Below, piece after piece: positions 1 through 5,937 of a stretch of 5,937 nt of DNA. Positions within the stretch are counted from its first letter, which is position 1; each line of letters opens with the position of its first letter. A program made the position numbers and the translations under genes. The DNA comes from CAYYHA01 sp964471535 (GTDB lineage Bacteria > Myxococcota > Myxococcia > SLRQ01), in assembly GCA_964471535.1 (NCBI GenBank), contig CAYYHA010000254.1, positions 1 to 5,937 of the forward strand, in the 5' to 3' direction. The notes below the pieces were generated by a model, which was not told the DNA's origin, ran no database searches, and worked only from the letters and a program-made list of their open reading frames with translations.

Positions 1-705
1 ACCCGCTTCTCCCTCTCCGTGCCCCTGGTGGGGGCCCGGGTCTCCCTCGAGCGGCTCCGCGCCCTGTCCATCCCGCTGCCGGCGCACGCACCCATCACGC
101 TCTCGGCCCGGGGTCAGGTGCAGGTCTTCTATCTTCGCCAGCAGGAGACACTCGCCTACCTCCTCGAGGACGACGCCGGTGGACTGCTGCGCGCCGGCCT
201 CTTTCGCCGCCGCCTCCGCCTCACCCGGCGCATGCTCTGCGGCCGCGCCGGCGGCGCCCCGTGCCGGCACCGTCCCCGCCGCGCGTTGCTCTTCGTCCCT
301 GAAGGCACCCGGTGTCACGACAACGAAGGGTCGATGCAGGTGACCCTACAGGCCGGTGGCCGTAGGCGTGGGCGGTATCGCCTGGTCGGAGAGCGACACT
401 GCCTCGCCGTCGGTGCCGGCGGCCGCCCCGAGATCGGCGGGCTCGACGGCGCGACCCTCTACCGGCTGACCTACCTGAACGAGGACGATGCGGCCTCTCT
501 ACCCCCCGCACTCCTCGTGGTCGGCGCCGCCTCTACCTCCCTGCGCGCCCTGGCGCGAACCCCCGACGACGCGATCGCGCTGCTCCAACCGGGGGAGAGC
601 AAGGTGTTTCGAGCGGTGGAGTCGCTCTTCTTCGCCACCTTCGAGCGGGCGCCCGAAGGCTCGACGGCCCACCTCGAACTGCGCGTAGAAGGCGAGATGC
701 CATGA
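1..705 (+). CDS. C-terminal part of a protein related to the downstream PEGA kinases (5' end outside window)
   Basis: The reading frame is open from base 1, so the GTG at 19 need not be the start; the gene most likely begins upstream of the window. The visible 234 residues contain no kinase motif, membrane helix or PEGA repeat. They align by eye with the C-terminal domains of both kinases downstream: an initial strand motif (residue 3 Phe onward), a VPxG turn, a Cys-x-x-N-x-G motif at codon 105, a YRL/YRV/YRI strand followed by a VVG/FVG motif, an aromatic strand near the end, and a final LEL-R strand. The inference is that this is the tail of a third kinase of the same family, with the domain outside the cytoplasm. 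Four cysteines (codons 80, 88, 105, 134) could form disulfides. The stop overlaps the next start. A free-standing protein with only this domain remains possible. No named domain family was recognised. Confidence 0.8.
   Translation, partial: TRFSLSVPLVGARVSLERLRALSIPLPAHAPITLSARGQVQVFYLRQQETLAYLLEDDAGGLLRAGLFRRRLRLTRRMLCGRAGGAPCRHRPRRALLFVPEGTRCHDNEGSMQVTLQAGGRRRGRYRLVGERHCLAVGAGGRPEIGGLDGATLYRLTYLNEDDAASLPPALLVVGAASTSLRALARTPDDAIALLQPGESKVFRAVESLFFATFERAPEGSTAHLELRVEGEMP
687..692 (+). promoter_or_regulatory. Ribosome binding site for the first complete kinase
   Basis: AGAAGG, one mismatch from AGGAGG, lies inside the end of the upstream gene and is separated by 9 bases from the ATG at 702. 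The following ATGA overlap (start 702-704, stop 703-705) is the usual arrangement for translational coupling, so the two proteins are probably made together. Confidence 0.55.
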
Positions 706-2945
706 GCCCCGAGACGAAGCTCGGGCGCTATCGACTCGTCCGCCGCCTCGGACAAGGCGGCATGGCCGAGACCTTCGAAGCGGTCGCCCGGCACGCGGCG
801 GGAATCGAACGGCGCGTCTGCGTCAAACGCATCCTGCCCCGCTACGCCGCCGACCCACGCTTCGAACGCATGTTCATCGATGAGGCCCGGGTCTCGATGA
901 CCCTGCGCCACGGCAACATCGCGCAGGTCTACGACTTCGGCCGCGCGGACGGGGGCCTGTACCTGGCGATGGAGCTGGTCGACGGCCGGAGCCTGTCTTT
1001 GCTTCGCCGCCGGCTCTCGAAGTGCGGCTACCGCTTTCCGCTCCCCGCCGCGCTCGAGGTGACCATCGCCCTGTGCCGAGCCCTCCACCACGCGCACACC
1101 GCGACCGACGAGCGCGGCCGGCCCCTCGGCATCGTGCACCGGGACGTCTCCCCGCAGAACGTGCTCCTCTCCTTCGACGGCCAGATCAAGTTGGTCGACT
1201 TCGGGATCGCCCGCGCCGCCCAGACGGTGGAGATCGGCAGCGGCCTGAAGGGAAAGCTGCCCTACATGGCGCCGGAGCAGGCAGCCCGGCGCCCGGTCGA
1301 TGCGCGAGCGGACGTCTTTGGCGCCGGCGCCGTGCTCTTCGAACTCCTCGCCGGCCGTCCCCCGCTTCCCCTCGAAGCGGCGGCGGCACTCGAAGCGCTG
1401 TCGAGCGGCCGGATCCCCCGCCTCGGCGAGGTGGCGCCCCAGATCGACCCAGACCTTGCCGCACTCGTCGACCAGGCGCTTGCGGCACGGCCCGAAGATC
1501 GCTTTCAGAGCGCCCTCGACTTCGAGCGGGCCCTGGCCAACTATGCGCATGCCCGGGCCCTGCTGACCCGCGAGACCGAAGTGGGCGCCCTGCTCCGCTG
1601 GGCCTTCGCCGATCCGCCCCGTTCCGAGCTCCGCCTCGAGGACGCGCCGCCGTCGTGGCGCGCGCACCTCCTGCCCCAGGGCGGCTCGGCGGTGGCCGCG
1701 GGGGCATCCGCGCGGCGCCGCCGGCGGGCTGCTGCGACAGCCGTGCTCGTGGGCACCGCGGTCCTCCTCGGCGGGACGCTGGCCTGGATTCGAGGCGGCA
1801 CGGCCCCCTCACGCACCCTTCAGGTGCGCAGCCTCCCCACCGGCGCCGAGGTGTGGCTGGACGGGGTGGACACGGGGGTGCGCACCAACGGCCGCCTCGA
1901 GAACCTCGAGGCCGGCCGCCGCCATCGCATCACCTTTCGCCTGCCTGGCTTCGAGCCGGAAACCGTCGAGGTGGGTCCGAACGATGCGGTCGCCGTCGCC
2001 CGCCTTCGCCTGGCCTCCCCCACCCGACCGCCGCCACCGGCGGAGGCAGACGGGGCCCCACCGGCGGCGGAGGCGGCGCCGCGGCACCCCCAACAGCCTC
2101 CTCCGGCGGCTGCAAGCGAGGCGCCGGGAGGCCCGGCTCGCAGTGGGGGCGCGGAGGGGGGCAAGGGCCGCTCCGCCGCCGGCGCGCGGAGCCTGCCACC
2201 GCTTCGGATCGAGGCGCAGGGCCCTGGCCACTTCATCGCGGAGGTCTCGAGCCGCGCCGCGTTCGTGGACGCAAGGCACCTCCCTTTCGCTTGGGTGAAG
2301 CTCGGGGGGCCAGGCCCCTTCACCGCAGTGGTGCAAGGCGACGTCGACCTCTTCGTGGGCCGGCCCCTGAAGCGGGCACTCGTCCTGGGGGCGGATGGGG
2401 CCGGCCGCGTCGTCACGTCGCGCCTGCTGACCGTGGGCCGACCGTGGCGTGTGCCAACGGGGGTCGCAACCCTAGGGATTGGGACCCTGGAGCTCGGGAC
2501 CTGCCTCAACAACACCGGCGCCTGGCGACTGCGCGTCCGCGGGCCCGGCCGCACACGGACCGTGCGGGCCGGTGGCCGCACCGAGTGCTTCTCCCCCCCG
2601 CCCCGCCTGGGCGTGGAAGTGGGCGGGCTCGCCGTGACACGGGGATACCGCGTCCGACACCTCGGCGGGCCCCCGGTCCTCGTGGTGGGCAGCGCAGGGA
2701 GCCTCCTCGGAGCCCAGCTGGGCCCGGACGCCGCCTTCGCGCGGCTCGAGGAAGGGCAGCAGGCCACCTTCGCCTACTATGGCGCGCTCCGGATCTTCCG
2801 CTTCGAAGGACCCATCGAGGACGCAGGCGGTGACGCCGGGGCCGGGGATGGAGCGATCCGCCTCGAGCTGCGCGAGTTCGCACTGGATGCGCGCGGCAGC
2901 CGCGCCGGCACCCGCCGCCAGGCCCCGGCGGACGCGCCGCACTGA
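702..2945 (+). CDS. Transmembrane Ser/Thr protein kinase with PEGA domain and uncharacterised C-terminal domain
   Basis: Hanks-type kinase of 747 residues that should phosphorylate Ser/Thr on unknown cytoplasmic targets. Kinase domain about 7-280: glycine loop LGQGGMAE (16-23), ATP lysine K42 in VCVKR, helix-C glutamate E61, HRD 146-148 with catalytic D148, N153, DFG 166-168, APE 190-192. All core catalytic residues are present. S150 replaces the usual HRDxK lysine and K185 replaces the usual P+1 threonine. Five arginines (338-342) precede a hydrophobic helix (about 343-363), predicting a cytoplasmic kinase and an exported C-terminus. A PEGA domain follows (about 372-437; SLPTGAEVWLDG motif), then a Pro/Ala/Gly-rich linker (438-500) and a C-terminal domain (about 509-725) shared with the neighbours, with cysteines 601 and 629. 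ATG 702 is chosen because it puts LGRYRL at residue 7, overlaps the upstream stop, and has a ribosome binding site. Kinase assignment is firm; ligand and substrates are unknown. Confidence 0.96.
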   Translation: MSPETKLGRYRLVRRLGQGGMAETFEAVARHAAGIERRVCVKRILPRYAADPRFERMFIDEARVSMTLRHGNIAQVYDFGRADGGLYLAMELVDGRSLSLLRRRLSKCGYRFPLPAALEVTIALCRALHHAHTATDERGRPLGIVHRDVSPQNVLLSFDGQIKLVDFGIARAAQTVEIGSGLKGKLPYMAPEQAARRPVDARADVFGAGAVLFELLAGRPPLPLEAAAALEALSSGRIPRLGEVAPQIDPDLAALVDQALAARPEDRFQSALDFERALANYAHARALLTRETEVGALLRWAFADPPRSELRLEDAPPSWRAHLLPQGGSAVAAGASARRRRRAAATAVLVGTAVLLGGTLAWIRGGTAPSRTLQVRSLPTGAEVWLDGVDTGVRTNGRLENLEAGRRHRITFRLPGFEPETVEVGPNDAVAVARLRLASPTRPPPPAEADGAPPAAEAAPRHPQQPPPAAASEAPGGPARSGGAEGGKGRSAAGARSLPPLRIEAQGPGHFIAEVSSRAAFVDARHLPFAWVKLGGPGPFTAVVQGDVDLFVGRPLKRALVLGADGAGRVVTSRLLTVGRPWRVPTGVATLGIGTLELGTCLNNTGAWRLRVRGPGRTRTVRAGGRTECFSPPPRLGVEVGGLAVTRGYRVRHLGGPPVLVVGSAGSLLGAQLGPDAAFARLEEGQQATFAYYGALRIFRFEGPIEDAGGDAGAGDGAIRLELREFALDARGSRAGTRRQAPADAPH
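2013..2201 (+). other. Low-complexity Pro/Ala/Gly-rich linker segment inside the first kinase
   Basis: Residues 438-500 of the kinase at 702-2945 are dominated by Pro, Ala and Gly with a few charged residues. The DNA is correspondingly repetitive, with a CCACCGGCGG core repeated near 2035 and 2059. It separates the PEGA domain from the C-terminal domain and probably acts as a flexible or cell-wall-spanning tether. The second kinase has a shorter equivalent at about residues 447-485, with an Ala-Pro run followed by an Arg-rich stretch. Confidence 0.7.
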
Positions 2946-2979
2946 GCGCTGCCCGCCCGCAGTGCGATCGGTGGTGGCC

Positions 2980-2985
2980 AGGTGG
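2980..2985 (+). promoter_or_regulatory. Candidate ribosome binding site for the second kinase, favouring the GTG at 2995
   Basis: AGGTGG differs from AGGAGG at one base and lies 9 bases before the GTG at 2995. The other plausible start, GTG 3013, has no such motif at the right distance. This site is the main reason for choosing 2995, although protein alignment with the first kinase slightly favours 3013. Confidence 0.45.
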
Positions 2986-2994
2986 CAAAGCCTC

Positions 2995-5121
2995 GTGCTC
3001 TCATGGGCGTGCGTGAACGAGCGCGCAACCACGCTGGGCCGGTACCGCCTAGGCCGTCTCCTCGGCCGGGGCGGCATGGCCGAGGTCTACGAAGCGCAGG
3101 CGGTAGGCGCTGCGGGGGTCGTCAAGACGGTGTGCGTCAAGCGGATCCTCCCCCAGTACGCGCGTGACCGGCGCTTCGTGGAGATGTTCGTGCGTGAGGC
3201 AGAGGTCTCCATGGCTCTCGCCCACGGCAACATCGCCCAGGTCTTCGACTTCGGGCGGGACGAGGGCGAGCTCTATCTGGCGATGGAACTGGTCCGGGGC
3301 GCGAGCCTCGATGCCCTCCTCCGTCGGCTCCGCCGCACGGGCTACCTCCTTCCCCTGCCCCTGGCCCTCCTCGTGGCCCAGGAGGTGCTCGAGGGCCTGC
3401 ACCACGCGCACACTGCGGTGGATGCCCGCGGCCGGCCGCTGCGAATCGTCCACCGCGACGTCTCGCCCCACAACGTGCTGCTCTCCTGGGAGGGCGAGGT
3501 GAAGATCGTGGACTTCGGGATCGCGGTGGCCCGGGGGCGTGCGGAGGAGACGGGCGCGGTGCCGGGCAAGGTGGCCTACATGGCACCGGAACAGGCGGCT
3601 GGCAAAGAGGTGGACCCGCGGGCGGACGTCTACGGAGTCGGCGCCGTGCTCTACGAGATGCTCGCCGGGGCGGCGCCGCTGGCGGGGGACACCCGGCAGA
3701 TGCTCTACGCGCTCTCCGCCGGCCGCATCCCAGACCTCGCGGTGCGGGCGCCATGGGTGCCCCCCGAGCTGCTGGAGATCGTGCGCCGTGCCATGGCGCC
3801 CGACCCGTCGGCGCGCTTCGCTTCGGCACTGGCGATGTACCAAGCGCTGGCCGAGTACGCCCACCGGGCAGGGAGCGCGGGCAGTGGGAAGGAGCTGGCC
3901 CAGCTCCTCGGCGGCGTCCTCGGCAACCACGACCAGCCCGATCCGAAACGCCCTACGCCCCCCTCGCCCGAGCTTCGCGCCGTGCTCGAGCCCTGGCGGC
4001 GCGACCGGCTCGCCGCCCAGGCGCGCCCGGCGCGGCGCCGCGGTCTTCTCCTCTCTGCCGGGGCGCTCCTCGTCGTGAGCCTCGTGGTCGGGCTCGCGCT
4101 GTGGCTGGCACGACCTGCGATGCGAGAGGTCGTGGTGGAATCGGTGCCACCCGGCGCGGCCATCTTCCTGGACGATCGGGAGACGGGAGAGACCACCCCG
4201 GCCCGCCTCGAGGGACTGGAGCGAGACCGGCCCTATGCCCTTCGCCTGCAACTCGAGGGGTACGAGCCTGCGGCGCAGATTCTCTACCCCGGGCAGCGCC
4301 AGGTTGTGCAGAGCCTCCGCCCCATCCTCACCGGGCCCGCCCCGGCGCCGGCCCCCGAGCCCGTGGACCGCCCCGAATCGGCCGCGGAGCGCCGGGCGGC
4401 GCGGCGGCGCGGCCTGCGGGACACGATCCTCGAGAAGGGAGGGGGCGAGGAGCACGTCGTCGAAGTGGACCTGCCCGCCGTCGCCATCCCCCTCTCCGAG
4501 ATCCCCGCGCTCTACTTCGACCTCGATCCCGCGAGCGCCCACGCGCTGACCATCGACGGGCTGGTCACCACGGGGCTCTTCCGGAACGTGCGCCGCCTCG
4601 TCTACCTCGCGCTCGGCCCGGCGGACCGGGTGATCGCATCGGGCATGGTGGACGAGGACGAGCCGACGCGGATTCCCAAGGGTGCAACCCGATTGGCGAT
4701 CTTCGGCATGGAGACACAGCTCAACCAGGCGACAACGGGCACGATCGCGGTGGCACTCCGGCGCCTGAAGGACGGCGGGCCGGCCGGGACGGGCAAGGTG
4801 TCGGCCCGAAACTTCCTCGAGGTCGCCGAGCACATTCCTGCGCTTGGCGGATTCAGCTCCAGCCACGGCTATCGCATCGAGTACCTCGGTCCCAAGGACG
4901 GACCCCCGATCTTCTTCGTAGGTACGGGTAAGAACCCTCTCACGGTGGCCGTCAGCCGCGGACTGATGATGGGCTGGGTCACTCCCAGGCACCGGTCGGT
5001 GGTCAACTTCGCCTCGAAGGTCTACCTCTTCTGCCCGGTGGCCGACGCAGCGCCCAAACGGACCGTCCGGCTTCGCTTCGTTCGAGGGCCCACGGGCAAG
5101 AAGCTCTCGCGAGGCGGGTGA
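2995..5121 (+). CDS. Transmembrane Ser/Thr protein kinase with PEGA domain, tandem paralogue of the preceding gene
   Basis: Hanks-type kinase of 708 residues with the same architecture as its upstream neighbour. Numbering from GTG 2995: glycine loop LGRGGMAE (23-30), K49 in VCVKR, E68, HRD 153-155 with catalytic D155, N160, DFG 173-175, APE 197-199. S157 and K192 repeat the unusual Ser and Lys seen in the neighbour. A basic RRR (347-349) precedes a membrane helix (about 350-372); then come a PEGA domain (about 378-441; SVPPGAAIFLDD, TTPARLEGL), a short Ala-Pro and Arg-rich linker, and the shared C-terminal domain (about 486-702). The paired cysteines are absent; only C680 lies in the exported part. 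An in-frame ATG at 2779 would give a longer protein but overlaps the preceding gene by 167 bases and adds a sequence absent from the paralogue. GTG 3013 (702 residues) is an equally serious start. The gap after the first kinase is 49 bases with no terminator seen, so co-transcription is likely. Confidence 0.95.
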   Translation: MLSWACVNERATTLGRYRLGRLLGRGGMAEVYEAQAVGAAGVVKTVCVKRILPQYARDRRFVEMFVREAEVSMALAHGNIAQVFDFGRDEGELYLAMELVRGASLDALLRRLRRTGYLLPLPLALLVAQEVLEGLHHAHTAVDARGRPLRIVHRDVSPHNVLLSWEGEVKIVDFGIAVARGRAEETGAVPGKVAYMAPEQAAGKEVDPRADVYGVGAVLYEMLAGAAPLAGDTRQMLYALSAGRIPDLAVRAPWVPPELLEIVRRAMAPDPSARFASALAMYQALAEYAHRAGSAGSGKELAQLLGGVLGNHDQPDPKRPTPPSPELRAVLEPWRRDRLAAQARPARRRGLLLSAGALLVVSLVVGLALWLARPAMREVVVESVPPGAAIFLDDRETGETTPARLEGLERDRPYALRLQLEGYEPAAQILYPGQRQVVQSLRPILTGPAPAPAPEPVDRPESAAERRAARRRGLRDTILEKGGGEEHVVEVDLPAVAIPLSEIPALYFDLDPASAHALTIDGLVTTGLFRNVRRLVYLALGPADRVIASGMVDEDEPTRIPKGATRLAIFGMETQLNQATTGTIAVALRRLKDGGPAGTGKVSARNFLEVAEHIPALGGFSSSHGYRIEYLGPKDGPPIFFVGTGKNPLTVAVSRGLMMGWVTPRHRSVVNFASKVYLFCPVADAAPKRTVRLRFVRGPTGKKLSRGG

Positions 5122-5131
5122 GGCGTGCGAT

Positions 5132-5135
5132 AGGA
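5132..5135 (+). promoter_or_regulatory. Candidate ribosome binding site for the hydrolase gene
   Basis: AGGA lies 9 bases before the GTG at 5145. A competing in-frame GTG at 5118 overlaps the kinase stop as GTGA, mirroring the ATGA overlap at 702, but its only purine-rich sequence (GAGGCGG, 5111-5117) directly abuts it. Confidence 0.4.
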
Positions 5136-5144
5136 TCGGCGGCC

Positions 5145-5937
5145 GTGGTCCGGCGCTTCCCAAGGCTCGCCCGCCGCTCCCTCGCCCGGGCGCGCCGCCG
5201 TGCGGGTGCCCTGGTGGTGGACAACGGCTTTCGCGGCCTTTCGCGCCTCGGCCGGCTCCACCCGGCGGCACGGCCAAAAGCCCACGGCGTAGAGGTCCTC
5301 CGGAACATCCCCTACCGCCCGCTGGACGGCGCTTCGGCGCTCTGCCTCGACGTCTACCGGCCCACCGACCAGCGCTCGCCGCTCCCGGTCTGCCTCTACG
5401 TGCACGGCGGGGGCTTTCGGATCCTCTCCAAGGACAGCCACTGGCTGATGGGCCTCGTCTTCGCGCGACGGGGTTTCGTGGTCTTCAACATCGACTACCG
5501 GCTGGCGCCTCGCCATCCCTACCCCGCCGCGCTCGAGGACGTCTGCGCCGCCTACCGGTGGGTCTGCAGCAACGCCACCCGCTACGGCGGGGATCCCCGC
5601 AGTCTGGTCCTCGCCGGCGAGTCGGCAGGGGCGAATCTGGTCTTGGGTGCGACCATCGCCGCCTGCTTCCGCCGGCCCGAGCCCTTTGCCACGCAGGTGT
5701 ACGAGACCGGCATCGTGCCGCGGGCGACGGTGCCGGCCTGCGGGCTCCTGCAGGTCAGCGACCCCGCGCGCTTTCACCGGCGTCGCCCCCTATCCGCCTT
5801 CCTTCGCGATCGGATCGAGGAGGTCACCGAGGCCTACCTCGGTACCACGCACCCGCCCCACCCCGGCGCCTGGGACCTCGCGGATCCGCCGCTGCTCCCC
5901 GAGCGCCACGCCCTGCCCGAGCGCCCCCTGCCCCCCG
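5145..5937 (+). CDS. Alpha/beta hydrolase (HSL-type esterase/lipase), 3' end outside window
   Basis: The frame stays open to the window end, giving 264 codons without a stop. Oxyanion-hole motif HGGGF lies at residues 87-91, followed by DYRLAP (117-122) and a PAALEDV stretch, then nucleophile motif GESAG with Ser160. This order is characteristic of the hormone-sensitive-lipase family (family IV, alpha/beta hydrolase fold 3), which cleaves carboxylic esters. The catalytic Asp and His are expected after a conserved LPP segment; the window ends in such a segment, so they cannot be checked. The first 19 residues contain nine arginines, no clear signal peptide, and may form a basic, membrane-associating end. 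The start was set at GTG 5145 because AGGA precedes it; GTG 5118, overlapping the kinase stop, would add nine residues. The closeness to the kinase gene suggests the same transcript, but nothing shows a functional link. Fold assignment is firm; the substrate is unknown. Confidence 0.92.
   Translation, partial: MVRRFPRLARRSLARARRRAGALVVDNGFRGLSRLGRLHPAARPKAHGVEVLRNIPYRPLDGASALCLDVYRPTDQRSPLPVCLYVHGGGFRILSKDSHWLMGLVFARRGFVVFNIDYRLAPRHPYPAALEDVCAAYRWVCSNATRYGGDPRSLVLAGESAGANLVLGATIAACFRRPEPFATQVYETGIVPRATVPACGLLQVSDPARFHRRRPLSAFLRDRIEEVTEAYLGTTHPPHPGAWDLADPPLLPERHALPERPLPP

Noticed and set aside
471..1667. Antisense open frame of 398 codons opposite the first kinase domain
   Set aside because: Same effect of high GC: it lies opposite conserved kinase motifs and shows no domain of its own.
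2547..2581. Two copies of GGCCGCAC flanking a near-complement GTGCGGGCC, able to form alternative hairpins
   Set aside because: It lies inside coding sequence rich in Arg and Gly codons, where such GC-rich complementarity arises by chance. There is no U-run or other regulatory context.
1022..2833. Second-frame open frame of 603 codons within the first kinase
   Set aside because: Arg/Pro-rich shadow translation of a gene whose true frame contains the complete catalytic motifs.
2779..2994. N-terminal extension of the second kinase from the in-frame ATG at 2779
   Set aside because: It would overlap the coding end of the first kinase by 167 bases, and the added Ser/Arg/Pro-rich sequence has no counterpart in the paralogue.
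2946..2994. Gap between the two kinases as a possible promoter or terminator
   Set aside because: No stable hairpin with a T-run and no recognisable -35/-10 pair was seen; only the candidate ribosome binding site could be supported.
3049..5277. Antisense open frame of 742 codons opposite the second kinase
   Set aside because: It mirrors a well-supported kinase gene in GC-rich DNA, where stop codons are rare on the opposite strand. The translation is Arg/Gly/Pro/His-rich with no recognisable domain.

Overview
The window is GC-rich, one-strand, tightly packed bacterial DNA. The kinase architecture (Hanks-type Ser/Thr kinase, one membrane helix, PEGA domain, large C-terminal domain, with HRDVSP and GK-YMAPEQ variants) and the heavy use of G/C in third codon positions suggest a myxobacterium or related deltaproteobacterial lineage (Myxococcota). 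That placement is inferred from gene type and composition, not from a marker gene.

Layout, all on the + strand: (1) positions 1-705 hold the C-terminal end of a protein whose start lies outside the window; it aligns by eye with the C-terminal domain of the two kinases that follow, so it is probably the tail of a third kinase of the same family. (2) 702-2945 is a complete membrane-anchored Ser/Thr kinase with a PEGA domain, whose ATG overlaps the previous stop. (3) About 50 bases later, 2995-5121 holds a second complete kinase of the same design. (4) From about 5145 to the window end runs the first part of an alpha/beta hydrolase of the hormone-sensitive-lipase (HSL) type, cut off before its last catalytic residues. 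No tRNA, rRNA, CRISPR, mobile element or convincing terminator was seen, and no non-coding gap exceeds about 50 bases.

Taken together, the window looks like part of one transcription unit that encodes a tandem family of receptor kinases. In the two complete copies the cytoplasmic kinase domains are closely similar, while the presumed periplasmic C-terminal domains, which I do not recognise as a named family, have diverged strongly. This is the pattern expected if duplicated receptors kept one signalling output and changed what they sense. The most notable points are this shared unnamed domain, a cysteine pair kept in two copies and lost in the third, and a reciprocal Lys/Ser-Thr exchange in the kinase active-site triad.
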